A stretch of DNA of 64,000 bases from Bathymodiolus brooksi (lineage: Eukaryota > Mollusca > Bivalvia > Mytilida > Modiolidae). The stretch is taken from assembly GCA_963680875.1 (NCBI GenBank), contig OY804589.1, positions 22,723,462 to 22,787,461 on the forward strand. The letters are read 5' to 3'. Below the pieces are notes generated by a model, which ran no database searches, was not told where the DNA came from, and saw only the letters and a list, made by a program, of their open reading frames with translations. Shown here piece after piece: positions 48,505 to 60,353 of this stretch (position 1 is its first letter; every line of letters starts with the position of its first letter). A program made the translations under genes and the position numbers.

Positions 48505-48690
48505 TAACTAGACTAACACTAAGGGTACCACTAGTGGAGCAGGAACTGCTTACCTTTCCGGAGCACCTGAGTTCACCCCCGACTTTTAGTGGGGTTCGTG
48601 TTACTCAATCTTTAGCTTTATGTGTAGATTTGTAGATCGTTGTTTGTCCTTTTGTACTTTTTCGTTTGGCCATTGTGTTGTCTGTTCTTC
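48505..48690 (+). mobile_element. Family A 3' UTR, 3'-truncated
   Basis: It has GTGGAGCAGGAACTGCTTAC and TTCGTGTTACTCAATCTTTA but is cut at TCTTTGAT, where a SINE begins. Confidence 0.8.
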
Positions 48691-48872
48691 TTTGATGTCG
48701 CTCCACTCGGAAACATTACTCTGATTCCAACCCAATCAGTCTTTACTCTTACTCCTTAATGCTGATGCGTGCTTAGCGGAGAAGCAGCAGATACCAATTT
48801 TATAGTCGAGCCCACGATCTACCGCACTCGAGGCGAGCACGCTAACCATTACACCAGCGATGCGGTTCACAC
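48691..48872 (-). mobile_element. tRNA-derived SINE, head type 2, truncated
   Basis: The head (reverse complement of CGAGCCCACGATCTACCGCA and CTCGAGGCGAGCACGCTAAC) and part of the body remain. The tail is missing at the junction with family A. Confidence 0.8.
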
Positions 48873-49023
48873 ACATATAGATATTATATCGTGCGAATAC
48901 ACTAAATTTTGCGATATAATTACTGTATATTTAAATTGTGATTTCAACAGCTTTAGTCATTTGCAAGAAACACAAAATTAATTTTTGATATGGGAATTCA
49001 GTACTTATATCAAGTGATATAAG

Positions 49024-49270
49024 TTTGGTCTTATGGTGTTTAAAGCCACTTTCAACAGTATGTCCGTTATATCGTGGCGGTCAGTTTTATTGGTGGAGGA
49101 AACCGGAGGACCCGGAGAAAACCACCGACCTGTGGCAAGTCACGGACAAACTTTATCACATAATGTTGTACACCTCGCCCTGATCGAGATTCGAACTCAC
49201 ACTGGTGATAGGCATTGATTGCATAGGTAGTTGTAAATCCAACTACCATACGATCACGGCCACGACGGTT
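49024..49270 (-). mobile_element. tRNA-derived SINE, head type 1
   Basis: A full minus-strand copy running from GTTTAAAGCCACTTTCAACA to CCATACGATCACGGCCACGA. A few bases are lost near the B box (GATTCGAACTCACACTGG). Confidence 0.85.
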
Positions 49271-49564
49271 CCTAAATGATGTATAGAAAATGGTGATACA
49301 TGTTTTTAGTTAGTAAACATATCTGTGAAGAAACCACAATCAAAGCGACATTATCACACAACTTGACAAATAGTGTTGAAGATAATCGAAAGAAAAAGGA
49401 CATAACAGGCTTAGACGAAAATAATATATATATATATGGCTTTAGAGTGGTAGAAAACGTATAATTAAAGTTATATTTGTGGCATCAGTGTAACAAATTG
49501 TCGCTTAACGAAATTGGCACGGTTCATACATTGTCTAAGAAATTGAGCACAGGAAAATGAAATT

Positions 49565-49740
49565 AAATAAACGTTAGAGAAAACCAAAAGGACAATCAAT
49601 AATGGACAATTCAGATATACAGGCAACAATGGACAGAACATACAGGATGAAGACAAACAAAACAAAAAACACAACATAGAAAACTAAAAAGAAGACCCCA
49701 ACAACATCTCCGGGGTGACCCAGGTGCTCATAAAGGATAA
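49565..49740 (-). mobile_element. Dispersed family B copy, internally deleted
   Basis: It starts AAATAAACGTTAGAGAAAAC and ends GGGGTGACCCAGGTGCTC, with most of the middle missing. Confidence 0.7.
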
Positions 49741-49924
49741 GAATGCCTTGTTTCTTATAATATGCCTGCCGTGGTACAATCCGTTTTAGAAAAGGTACGC
49801 ATGATAGTGGATAAACGGAAATATTTCATCAAGAAAATGATAACACAAACATACCAGACTGTCGGAACAGTTCCAAATACCAATCTAAAAATCATAGAAA
49901 CAAAGCCAAGACTTTTGAACCTTT

Positions 49925-51235
49925 CCGTTAGTTACCCTTTAACAGGCTATACCAAAACATTTTCTTACAAGAATTATGAAACGTTGCGCCATATATATAA
50001 TAACAGGATAACAGAAAACACTTTCGTTCAAGAATTGTGTAACGTTACGCCATATACCCAATAACAGGATAACAGAAAACACTTTCGTTCAAGAATTGTG
50101 TAATGTTACGCTAGAACCTCATTAACGGGCTAAGCCAAAACACTGTCATCAAGAATTGTGAAACGTTACGCTAGATACAAAATAACAGGATCACAGAAAA
50201 CACTTTCCTTCAAGAATTGTGTAGCGTTACGCTAGAACCTCATTAACGGGCAAACCGAAAACAATTTCCTTCAAGAACTGTGTAGCGTTACGTCAGATAC
50301 CCCTTAACACGCTAGCCCAAAACATTTTCCGTCAAACATTGTGAAATCTTACGTTAGATACCCATTAACGGGCTAACCGAAAACACCTCCCTTCAAAAAT
50401 TGTGAAACGTTACACCATATACACATTAACACGCTAACCCAAAACACTTTTCTTCAAGAATTGTGTCACGTTACGCTGGATATGCAATAACAGAAAACAC
50501 TTTCGTTCAAGAATGGTGAAACGTTGCGCCATATACACAATAACAGACTAACACAAAACTATTTCCTTCAAGATTTGTGAAACGTTATCTCAGATACCCC
50601 TTAACACGCCAACCCAAAATATTTTCCGTCAAACATTGTGAAACGCTACGCTAGAACTTCATTAATGGTCTAACCGAAAACACTTTAATTCAAGAATTGT
50701 GAAACGTTACACTAGAACCTCATTAACGGGCTAACCCAAAACACTTCCCTTCAAGAATTGTGAAACGTTACACTAGAACCTCATTAACGGGCTAACCCAA
50801 AACACTTTCTTCAAGAATTATGAAACGTTACACTAGAACCTCATTAACGGTCTAACCGAAAACACTTCCCTTCAAGAATTATGAAACGTTACACTAGAAC
50901 CTCATTAACGGTCTAACCGAAAACACTTCCCATCAAAAATTATGAAACGTTACGCTAGATACTCATTAACATGCAAACCCAAAACACTTCCCTTCAAGAA
51001 TTATAAAACGTTACGCTAGATACTCATTAACAGGCTAACCAAAAACACCTTTCTCCAAGAATTGTTTAACGTTACACCATATACACAATAACATGCTAAC
51101 CCAAAACACTTTCCTTCAAGAATTGTGTAACGTTACGCTAGATACAAAATAACAGGCAAACTCAAAACACTTTCCTTTGAGAATTGTGGAACGTTACGCC
51201 ACATACACAACAGCAGAGTAAACGGAAACACTTTC
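49925..51235. repeat. 60-61-bp tandem array, about 21 copies
   Basis: The unit is close to TCAAGAATTGTGAAACGTTA, CGCTAGAACCTCATTAACGG and GCTAACCCAAAACACTTTCC plus T. Two common subtypes alternate: CTAGAACCTCATTAACGG and ATATACACAATAACAGG. The open frame at 49762-50064 starts outside the array and reads into it without any recognisable protein signature. Confidence 0.93.
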
Positions 51236-51600
51236 ATATCAACACACTATCAATAGAAGAAAAATCAATGGAGCCTTTTAAGTAGAATCTTGTTACTAGG
51301 AAAACCATTAGCTTTTAATTAAATTGCTTCCTCGTCATCATAGCTAGGCATTTATCACTTAAACACCGTCATCTGTCAAGTGTCTACTAAACACAGCCAG
51401 TAAAGATAACAGACGTGTTTATAGGAGATATATCATAGACATATGTAATACTTAAACATGTCTATATAAGCTGGTATTATATAATGTAGCTCTTATCTCT
51501 AGAAAAACAATAATGATTGCTAATATTTAATATTTATGTATGACAAGACAGATGGATGTTAAGACCTTAAGATTTAATCAAGCTTGATACAAAGCAATAT
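51236..51600. other. AT-rich spacer, nothing recognised
   Basis: No feature is supported. Confidence 0.5.
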
Positions 51601-52535
51601 TTCTCAAGATGGCAACGCCGATGTAAATGACTAACACGAGAAACTAATTACTCGGAGTATGTTCCACTTATCGTAAACACTTCCCGGTCCTTTCCTAATT
51701 CGACTTATCACCGGGTTTATAACTAGATTAACACGACGGGTGTCACTAGTGGAGCAGGAACGGCTTACCCTTCCAGAACACACGAGTTCACGCCCTGTTT
51801 TTAGTGGGGTTCGTGTTACTCAATCTTTAGTTTTATGTGTATGTTTTGTAAATCGTTGTTTGTCCTTTTACTTTTGGTCATTGTCTGGTCTGTTCTTCTT
51901 CGATTTACGGTTTCTGATTACCCCCCTTTGGTATTTTCAAACTCTTCTCACTCCTGTGGCGACAAACCAAATGCCTATCTTGTTCACCTCCTTGTCCTAT
52001 AATGCATCACATTATCATGTGACTCAGGTAGATTTTTTAAAATTATTTTTCACTACATGTATAATTGCATGTAATTGGATTCTAAGGTCTCACGATGGAA
52101 CTATGATATTAATGAATACGAGAGAAAATAAATACTATGACGATCGTCACTTCGGCACCGATCCACTAAATGCATTGTCCGTTTCCCATATTCCCATCAT
52201 GCATCACTGTATGTAGAACAGAACCAGTTACTATCAAGGTATTGAGGCAGAATTTTATTATTTTTCACACTACATGTATCAATGCATGTATTTGAATATT
52301 TAGTTCTCATGATGGAACTCAAGTGTAAATGAATACGAGAGAAATTAATTACAGGAACAATATTCTTCACATCCTTACCGATCCATTAAATGCCTAGTCC
52401 ATTTCCCATATTCCCATAATGCATCACTGTATGTAGAACCATAAAACTTAATAGATTTTCTTCTATTTTTCATTTACATGTTTCAATGCATGCACATGAA
52501 TTAATAGTTCTCAAGATGAAACGCCAATGTAAATT
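51601..52535. repeat. About 200-220-bp tandem repeat interrupted by family A
   Basis: ATGCATCAC recurs at 52002, 52199 and 52419. TCTCAAGATG or TCTCATGATG with a following GTAAATGA-type block recurs at about 51602, 52307 and 52511. A GAGAAATTAATTAC-like block is cut after 51650 by the family A copy. Confidence 0.75.
51656..51953 (+). mobile_element. Family A 3' UTR inserted in a tandem repeat
   Basis: It runs from TATGTTCCACTTATCGTAAA (the ORF end region) to TATTTTCAAACTCTTCTC. It splits a unit of the surrounding tandem repeat, so it arrived after the repeat formed. Confidence 0.8.
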
Positions 52536-52540
52536 GCAGC

Positions 52541-52785
52541 GTCGTGGTCGTGAACGTATGGTAGTTGGATTTACAACTACCTGTGTAATCAGTGTTGATC
52601 ACCACTATGATAAAGAGTTTTAATGTCCCTCATGGCGGGATGTACACGATACAACATTATGTGATAAAGTTTGTCAGTGACTTGCGGCAGGTCAGTGGTT
52701 TTCTCCGGACAGTCCGGTCTCCTCCATCAATAACACTGAGCGTAACGATATGACTGCAATATTATTGAAAGTGACGGTAAGCACC
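52541..52785 (+). mobile_element. tRNA-derived SINE, head type 1
   Basis: GTCGTGGTCGTGAACGTATG leads the head. The body has GGCGGGATGTACACGATACA and TTTGTCAGTGACTTGCGGCA. The B box is eroded. Confidence 0.82.
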
Positions 52786-53077
52786 AGTAGCCATTCTAAC
52801 CCAATGTAAACTAATACAATTTAATGCAAGAAAAGAAAGATATATGAAACAAATGTTCAAAATTAAAATGTCAACGAACATCCACGATAATTTATACCAA
52901 CGAAAATAAATTAAACCCCCATGATTTAATTTTTTTATGTAAATGTGTTTATATCATTTTCACCTAAATATATTGTATTTTCTAAGTGCACTTAGCTTGA
53001 TGTAAATAGTGTTGTAGTAAATTCAAAAGCTTTTCATTAATATGGTCAACAATTATCTATTATAAACAGAGTGACAT

Positions 53078-53198
53078 AGGGTTATTGCACTAATATTGAG
53101 GAACATTTTTCCGAACAGTATATCAGATTGCACGAGCTAGCGAGTGCAATATGATATACTGCGAGGGACAATATTCCTCAATATTAGTGTAATAATCC
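53078..53198. mobile_element. 121-bp palindromic foldback element
   Basis: The outer arms (GGTTATTGCACTAATATTGA and its inverse) and the inner arms (CAGTATATCAGATTGCAC and its inverse) are inverted copies around CGAGCTAGCG. Confidence 0.85.
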
Positions 53199-54397
53199 TT
53201 TTATAATATAGTACCAAATATTTCAGTCTGTTACAACTACATTTCACTATATTTCTTTGCAAAATGCATTCAGTATAATGTTTTTCTATCTTGTTTATCT
53301 CTCGTCTGCTTGCGTGCAAATATCGTTTCACTCGGAACCTCTCTAGTGCGTACCAAACTTTAAGGAGAGAGTATGGAATGCAATATCGGTCAAGATGCAG
53401 TATGTTTAACTCATTCGGAAACGCTCCACTATTTAGGTATATTTAAAAAAGAAGACAAGAAAAAATATCGGCAAATATTGCATTTTTATTTTACAAAGAA
53501 ATTTACATATAATATTTGCTATTATATTATAATAATAAATATCAATTATAGAAATATATGTCCCAAATCCTTTCAAAATAATTACTGATTTACACCTGTC
53601 ATCAAATTTGGTTAAAGTTTCTAATTAATAAAATTAAATCGTTTCAAAATAATTAATGATGATATTGCATGACCATATTTAAGTTGACATGTTAATAATA
53701 ACGGAGAACATAATACGTTGCATGATATCAAATGTAACAAATAATATATCATTTCAATTTATAAAGATTAAGATTACGAATCCAATGTAAACAAAATTGC
53801 TTACCGCGAAAAAGAATGTCAATCGGGAAAAAAGAAGCAATAAAGCATATTAAGGACGTTTCATAAAAAAAGGAAATGAAGTAAAAATGTCGCCTTTTAA
53901 AATCTCAAAATTCGACTTGAGCTAAAAATGTCACCTTTTAAAATCTCAAAATTTCGACTTAAGCTAAATAATTTCAATTTTTTTTTTTAAATCTCGAAAT
54001 TTCGACTTACAATGTTCCTAATACGATTCCGGGCCTTCCATCATGAAAACTATTAATTTAAAATCTTGAAAGTGTAGTATCTTCTGCTTGTGTTTCACAG
54101 AAAACAATTGTTATAGACCTCTGACAAACCGAATTATTTAACTTTTAAGGAATCACGTATTTCCACAATTATGTAATACAATAGAAGCCCGATGACATGC
54201 CATTACACCGTTTGAAAGCCTTGTACGTGATTTTTTTCCACTCGGTTTCACATAATTGTTAAAGTAAGATTTCATAACGAGTTGTAAAATTTGCTTTGCA
54301 AGAGAAATTAGATTATCTTGAACAATTCCAGTGTGAATTACACAACAGTTTTGCTACAGATTATTTTAAATGACAGAAATGTATTGAAATAAAGGTT
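53199..54397. other. AT-rich stretch, one short tandem repeat
   Basis: Only the 42-bp repeat at 53881-54010 is recognised; frames in the rest have no signature. Confidence 0.55.
53881..54010. repeat. 42-bp tandem repeat, about 3 degenerate copies
   Basis: The unit is AAAAATGTCGCCTTTTAAAA followed by TCTCAAAATTTCGACTTGAG and CT. Confidence 0.8.
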
Positions 54398-54645
54398 CCA
54401 CGAACACCTGAGTTAACCACCGGTTTATCGGTGGGGTCCGTGTCGTTCATCTTTTTAGTTTTTGTTGTTGTTCTATTATGTGTCAGTACGTTCCGAGTTC
54501 CGTGTTGTGATGTTAATTGGGTTTGTTTGCGCATAGCGGTGTTCTACACATATTGTGTTGTGTACCCTATGTTGCCAGTTTCTCTGGATCGTCTATTTTT
54601 GATTGCCTCTTCGATATTCTCTAACGTTTATTTAGCATTTTGACC
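54398..54645 (+). mobile_element. Dispersed family B copy
   Basis: It has ACCTGAGTTAACCACCGGTT, CGAGTTCCGTGTTGTGATGT and CCAGTTTCTCTGGATCGTCT, and ends TCTCTAACGTTTATTTA, the inverse of the 86-bp unit start. Confidence 0.8.
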
Positions 54646-54737
54646 TTTTACCATTAGTACTCTATATATTGGCTAAATAGTCATTAGTACATACCTTGAT
54701 CATGATTAGAAAGACTTCCGTCATCTGACGGTCAACA

Positions 54738-54912
54738 TACTGAGTTCACCCCCGGTTTTTAGTGGGGTTCGTGTTACTCGATCTTTAGTGTTATGTGTAT
54801 GTTTTGTAGATCGTTGTATGTTCCTTTTGTACTTTTTCTTTTGGCCATTGTGTTATCTGTCTTTCTTCGATAGACGGATTCCAATTACCCCTTTTGTATC
54901 TTAAACTCTACA
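54738..54912 (+). mobile_element. Family A 3' UTR copy
   Basis: TGAGTTCACCCCCGGTTTTT, GTTACTCGATCTTTAGTG and TTCTTCGATAGACGG are present. The 3' end is slightly eroded. Confidence 0.78.
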
Positions 54913-55761
54913 AACAAATTCAAGCTGCCATAATGCAGATATAAATAATTTCTACATGACAGATTTGTTTTAGATTTTTTTAAGGATATGAGATTGGATG
55001 TGCTAGAGATGAAACCTTGATGATGAAATTATCCTTATACATCTTTTAGAAGTTGGTGACATTTTTTGCAGCCATTGAAATGAATATAGTTTTACCATGA
55101 TAACCATTTGTTAATGGTTTCATTTTAATATGTCAAGAATTATTTCTACGTCCAATGGTACACCTGTCATTTGTGTCAATGCTATGCTCAAAATGACATA
55201 TAAGTACAGGCAAACATGCGAATGTTCTAATGTGAAAGGGAATCGTTCTAAAAGAAGTATTGTCAAATCTGATCATTTCTATAAATATAATAAAAATATG
55301 TTTCCGTCCAGAGACACTCCTAGCGTTGTTGCGATGATGCTATATTTAGAATGACATAAACGTACAAGAAAAGTGTGAATGCTCTTACATGTAAGTGACT
55401 CGTCCTAAAAGCTATATACCTAATGCTCCAATGTGGTTATTTATCTAAATGTAATATAGTATTATTACGTGATGTTTTTCATATTGACCTAGTTATAGGT
55501 CCGAGGCCTGCTGTATTGGCCTGAGGCGCAATATCTCTCGGGATTTTTTCTTGCAATTGTCGAAATGTCTAGTGGATTCCGATCTAGTTGTTATTGGACT
55601 GACTGGAATTAGGCTAATACGGAAATTATCCGTATTGGCCCAATGAAAGTTTCTATATTGCATTGACAGATTTGATCATATAAAGGCTAATAAATCAAAG
55701 TTAATTAATAATACTGAATATCATCCCCGCCAAATTTCACTTGTTATTTGTGACAATTCTA
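54913..55761. other. AT-rich stretch with weak duplications
   Basis: A block of about 65 bp near 55190-55260 (ATGACATATAAGTACAGGCA) has a weak copy near 55350-55415. A small hairpin lies at 55612-55641 (GGCTAATACGGA and its inverse). No gene is seen. Confidence 0.45.
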
Positions 55762-55910
55762 TGTGATAAAGATTGTCAGTGACTTGCGACAGGTCGGTGG
55801 TTTTCTCTGGGTACCCCTGTTACCTCCACCAATAAAACTGACCGCCATGATATAAATGAAATATTGTTGTGAGTGGCTTTAAACATCATAAACAAAACCA
55901 AACCAAACCC
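55762..55910 (+). mobile_element. SINE fragment, body and tail (type 1)
   Basis: TGATAAAGATTGTCAGTGAC, GGTCGGTGGTTTTCTCTGGG and CGCCATGATATAAATGAAAT are present with an AACCAAACC end. The head is missing. Confidence 0.8.
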
Positions 55911-56371
55911 AGTCATATGTGAGGGTTGGCATCTTACTAACATGTAGAAAACACTTGTACGACCGCATCATTACACTATGAAGGGAGGTTTGTGTCCATA
56001 AAACTAGTTTAATCCGGTCATGTTGTATTGAAGAGCCTGTAGCAAGCCACCTTAGTGAGCAGTGTATTTGTGCCTCTATTCCGGTTCCTTTTCGCTTGGA
56101 GATTAGAACTGTTCTGGCAGTGTGGTATTTTTGTTTTTCATTTATTCGCAGTATGCCATGTTGGTGAACAATAATGAGACATGTCAGTCCAGGGGGAATA
56201 TTAGTGTTAAGACCTTGGTGTATCATGGATTGTAAATAGAAACATAAGACATTATGACGTCACAATGAAATATATATATAGTCAATGGATGTATTAGCTG
56301 AGGAAGTAAAAATAGTATTACATGTATTACTAAACATGTTAATTGTCTTCTGAGTAAGACATATTTGATTG
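55911..56371. other. Intergenic stretch, nothing recognised
   Basis: The minus-strand frame of 115 codons here has no recognisable signature. Confidence 0.5.
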
Positions 56372-56461
56372 TTTGTTTGTTTGTGTGATAGTGTTTAACA
56401 CCACTTTCAACAATATTTCAGCTAATTCGTGGCGGTAAGTTTTATTGGTGGAGGAAGTCGT
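56372..56461 (-). mobile_element. SINE tail fragment (type 1)
   Basis: TTTAACACCACTTTCAACAA and GTTTTATTGGTGGAGGAAG are recognised; the rest is missing. Confidence 0.78.
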
Positions 56462-56769
56462 AAATCATTGAATTTTCGCTTTGATATTCATGAATTAGAT
56501 ATGGAAAATATGATCATCTGGAATGATCAACACTTCCGGTAGCAATATGGTAACGTAGGCGTTTTAAATGTTGACGTAAAATATGGATCCTAAATACAAA
56601 CTAAGCCATTATGGCGTCATAATGAAATCTTTTTAGTCTTTGAATATTTTACTTGAAAGAAGGACAGATTGCATTATTATTAAACATGCTAAATGTCGTC
56701 TGACCTAAACATTAGTGATATTTAATTAGTAGTTCAAAAACACAGTTAAAATAATTACCACTTCCGGCT

Positions 56770-57235
56770 ATAGACAAATCATGATGATGGTGATGATGAT
56801 ATCGGCTAAATATACTCCGCAAGGAGAAACAGTGCCTGTTTCATATCACACACAAGTTACTTATAGTCAAGCCCAGTAACTGAGTGGAAAAAGAAAAATT
56901 ATCAGTATAAAGGATTTTTTTTTTGCCATTTGAGAAACACAAACCCAGTAAAACAGGGATGAAGTCAGGTGCTCCGCAAGGATAAACAGTGTCTTTTTCT
57001 TATCAAACACAAGTTACTTATAGTCAAGCCCAGTAACTGATAGTGGAAAAAGAAAAATTCTCAGTATAAAGGATTGTTTTTTGCCATTTGAGAAACACAA
57101 AACCATTACAACAGGGCTGAAGTCAGGTGCTCCGCAAGGATAAACAGTGCCTGTTTCTTATCACACACAAGCTACTTATAGTCAAGCACGGTAACTGATA
57201 GTGGAAAAAGAAAAATTCTCAGTATAAAGTGAAAT
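56770..57235. repeat. About 157-bp tandem repeat, 3 copies
   Basis: Each unit carries TCCGCAAGGA, then CACACAAGTTACTTATAGTC, then GTGGAAAAAGAAAAATTCTC, then TTGCCATTTGAGAAACACAA. The last unit runs into the duplicated segment that follows. Confidence 0.88.
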
Positions 57236-58105
57236 TTACTTTTATCTGATCATTTAGTATCTATTTTGTATGAACTCATTTCAGAGTGTTATTCAATCTT
57301 GTGTCGTCAATTAAATCTGAAAAATCAATTCAATTCAAGTACTGCTTATTTTAGGATCATAACAGATCTCTACGTCAGAATATATAATGTACATATATAT
57401 AGTCAAACCTGCATTAAGAGGTCACCTTTGGGACAAATAAAAAGTGACCTCTTAATAGGGGTTCAATTCATATGAAATTTTCTATGACAGGACAAGAAAA
57501 AGGCGACCTTTTAATAAAGGTGATTGCTTAATACAGGTGACCACATGGGCAGGTTTGACTATATATACTCAATAGTAAGTATTTCTCTGATAGATCAATA
57601 TAATTCAATCAATATTCGTATTTCCGAAAACAGCAGAAGCCAGAAAAAAATGTCTTAATATATAAGAAAGATTTATAGACACAAAATAACAAAGAGACCA
57701 GTTATGTCATTCTACTTCAATAGAATACTCAGACACCAGCACAATAAAATTACCATGTGAACAATATGTATGATTTCTTATATTAAACATGTTGTAAGCA
57801 AAATTTTGCAATTGATGAAATGTATTATAAACAGAAGAAAAAAGCTGTTATTTAATGGTTCGAGGAAACATTGTAAATATATATTAAAATTGGTAGAATG
57901 TTTAACTGTTAATTAAATTGACTTTATTAATGGCCCTTCAAATCTAAAGTGACGGGGTGAAACTCTACACAGAGAAACAAAATGTAAAACTATTTAGAAA
58001 TACGCAGACTTTAATATCATTTTGTACTTTTTATTCTGTTGTTGTTTCGTTTGCTCTCATTTTGTTCGTAATTTGACATTTGACGTTAAATTAATCCATG
58101 TATAA
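57222..58105. repeat. Segmental duplication D, copy 1
   Basis: It starts at ACTTTTATCTGATCATTTAG and includes TTCAGAGTGTTATTCAATCT, TCTACGTCAGAATATATAAT and TTAATTAAATTGACTTTATT. Three further copies follow at 59475, 61470 and 62390. It contains a MITE that copies 2 and 3 lack. Confidence 0.9.
57401..57560. mobile_element. 160-bp MITE, AGTCAAACCTG ends
   Basis: The left end AGTCAAACCTGCATTAAGAG and right end GGGCAGGTTTGACT are inverted. Flanking TATATA runs suggest a TA or TATATA target. The interior repeats GGTGACC/GGTCACC and TTAATA themes. The empty site is seen in duplication copies 2 and 3. Confidence 0.85.
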
Positions 58106-58177
58106 TTGTTAAGTCGTAAAACAATAAATACTGGTAATTTTCTACACATTGTGTGTAACTACGAGACTGGTATCAAG

Positions 58178-58270
58178 ACGTGTGAAGATACCAAAATGGA
58201 TATCAGAAGCCGTAAGTCAAAGAAGGACAGACAATACAATGGCCAAAAGAAAAAGTACTCAAAGGAAAAA
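58178..58270 (-). mobile_element. Family A 3'-end fragment
   Basis: GTGAAGATACCAAAATGGAT, CAATACAATGGCCAAAAGAA. Its partner in the duplication lies at 61145. Confidence 0.65.
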
Positions 58271-58310
58271 ACAAGTTTAATGATACCAAAAGAAATAATG
58301 AGGAGCAGTA

Positions 58311-58486
58311 AATAAGGGTAATAACAAAATTACCGAACTCCGAACTATCTTCCAAAGGGAAAGTCAAAACTCATGAGTATATAAACAGACAAAATCAGTC
58401 AACAACCGGAAAACTGTGAAAACCGTAATGACCCTGACTTGGTACAGGCATTTCTAAAGAAATGGTGGGTTGAATCAGATTTTAAA
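58311..58486 (+). mobile_element. Dispersed repeat family C
   Basis: AATAAGGGTAATAACAAAAT to AATGGTGGGTTGAATCAGAT; the inverse of the copy at 28363-28534. Confidence 0.78.
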
Positions 58487-58754
58487 GCGTCAAACCTCCC
58501 GCTTTCATTACGGCTCAAAGGTACCGACTGTCACTATAGCAGTATTTATAACAACACTGGAACAAATTAGATAAAATAGTTGTCAAAGCAGTACCAAATT
58601 CAGTGAGGAGGGTGGAACATCTATCGTGAACCATCTTCATCAACAACCCCGGGTCACCTGAAGTATTTTAACTACGAAAGTAAATGTCAAAAACACTTTT
58701 ACGTCAGACATTGATAGAAAAATATTTTTGACATTTTTGTTGACTTCCTTATCT

Positions 58755-58994
58755 TTATATATTTTCACTATATGAAAAGCCATCGTTTATTATCGTCTCT
58801 GCAGAGACGGAATATATTTCGACAAGATCTTGGTATCGGAATATAAACTTTTTAAGAGATCGAATAAGGCGAATCTTTTGATAGCCCTGGTCCAGTAGCC
58901 TGTTTCTCAGATAAAGATGACGTTTCAGGAAATCAGAATAATTGCTACTGGTCCCTGCATAAAGTCGAAGAATGGCAGACCATACAATGGCCAA
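58755..58994 (-). pseudogene. C-terminal fragment of a retroelement ORF
   Basis: The frame has YAGTSSNYSDFLKRHLYLRN, then LLDQGYQKIRLIRSLKKFIF, RYQDLVEIYSVSAETIINDG and a stop. The order resembles the family A ORF end (LLxQGF, KF, R, DLV, S) but the sequence and the following DNA differ, so it is a related but distinct element. The start is lost at a junction with a family A-like repeat near 58963. Confidence 0.65.
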
Positions 58995-59130
58995 AAGCTA
59001 AACGACAAAAGGAAACACAAAGATCTAAAACACTGTGCAGAAAACTCATAATTGAGCAACATTAACCCCACTAAAACGAGGATGAAGTCAGGTGCTGCCG
59101 AAGAATAAGCAGTAACTGTTTCCTATCACA
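58963..59130 (-). mobile_element. Family A-like 3' UTR, diverged
   Basis: AATGGCAGACCATACAATGG, AAACTCATAATTGAGCAACA, CCCCACTAAAACGAGGATGA, GTCAGGTGCTGCC. Confidence 0.6.
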
Positions 59131-59474
59131 CACAAGTCGTATTACTCAATAGTCAAATCCAGCAATAATTGTCATTTAGTCAAGTCTAGTAATAGTTTTG
59201 TAGCTGATATTGGAAAGACAAACTCTCAGTAAAAAGGAACAATTCCACTAGCATTTGGAAATGCACATTTATACTGTCTACATGTTTCTTTTTTTGTAAC
59301 AACTCATTTCAGAAGGTTATTCAATCTTGTACAGACAGAGCGGTGATGGGAGGGGTGAACTCATGTGCTCCGAAGGGATAAGCGGTACCTGTTCTGTTTC
59401 TTATCTCATCTCACACAAGTCGTGTTACTCATAATCAAAACCTATTACTATCTTGTAGCTGAGAGGTGAAAGAA
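59131..59474. repeat. Further copies of the 56770-57235 unit
   Basis: CACACAAGTC and the following AGTCAAATCCAGCAATAATT, with AAAGACAAACTCTCAGTA, repeat the end of the 157-bp unit. A second partial copy with AGGGGTGAACTCATGTGCTC follows at 59343. The stretch is part of the segmental duplication. Confidence 0.6.
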
Positions 59475-60335
59475 AAATTCTCAGTAAAAGTGTACTTTTA
59501 TACGATCTGTATGGACTCATTTCAGAGGGTTATTCAATCTTGTATCGTCAATTAAATCTGATAAATCGGTTAAGATATTTAATTCCTGTAATATTTATTT
59601 TAGGAACACAATAGACCTCTACGTCGGAATATATAACGTACATATACATGTATATACTCAATATTAAGTACTTGTTAATGCAATCAATCGTATTTCAGAA
59701 AATAGCAGAAGCCAGGAAAAAATATCTTAATATATAGCAAAGATTTATAGACACAAAATAACAAAGAGACCATTTATGTCATTTACTTCAATAGAACACT
59801 TAGAAACCAGGCCAATAACGTTACCATGGGAACAGTATGGCCTCTGATATTAAACATGAAGTAAGAAAAAGTTTGAAATTGATGAAATTTCTTGGTAAAC
59901 AGAATAAATAAGGGTAATAACAAAATTACCGAACTCCGAACAATCTTCCAAAGGGAAAGTCAAAACTCATAAGTATATAAACAGACAACATCAGTCAACA
60001 ACCGAAAAACTGTGAAAACCGTAATGACCCTGACTTGGTACAGGCATTTCTAAAGAAAGTGATATTTAATGGTCAGAGGAAAGATTGTAAATATGAATTA
60101 AAATTGATAGAATGTATGACTGTTAATTAAATTGACTTTATTAATGACCCTTCATGTATAAAGTGATGAAGTGAAATTCTATATTGAGAAACCAAATGTA
60201 AACTACTTAGAAATAATACGACTTTAAAACCATTATGTACTTTTTGTACCGTTGTTGTTAAGTTTTCTGCCATTTTGTGCTGTCTTTTTGCGTAATGTTT
60301 GCAATTTGATATTTGCTGTCATTTACCCATTTTGG
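59475..60335. repeat. Segmental duplication D, copy 2
   Basis: It aligns with copy 1 from GTACTTTTATACGATCTGTA to the ATTTGATATTTGCTGTCATT end. It lacks the 57401 MITE and contains a family C insertion. Confidence 0.88.
59906..60058 (+). mobile_element. Family C element inserted in duplication copy 2
   Basis: AATAAGGGTAATAACAAAAT to GGCATTTCTAAAGAAA sits where copies 1 and 3 read straight from AAACAG to TTATTTAATGG. Confidence 0.8.
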
Positions 60336-60353
60336 ATTGCTTAAACCGGGACC

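Noticed and set aside
49762..50064. A 100-codon plus-strand frame that might be a gene
   Set aside because: It has no recognisable signature, begins beside a family B fragment and runs into a tandem array.
51740..52216. A 158-codon plus-strand frame, the longest outside the LINE
   Set aside because: The first half is the family A 3' UTR and the second half is a tandem repeat; the same chance translation recurs at 33509, 46997 and 47653.
55879..56226. A 115-codon minus-strand frame
   Set aside because: No domain or splice context is visible, and its end overlaps a SINE tail.
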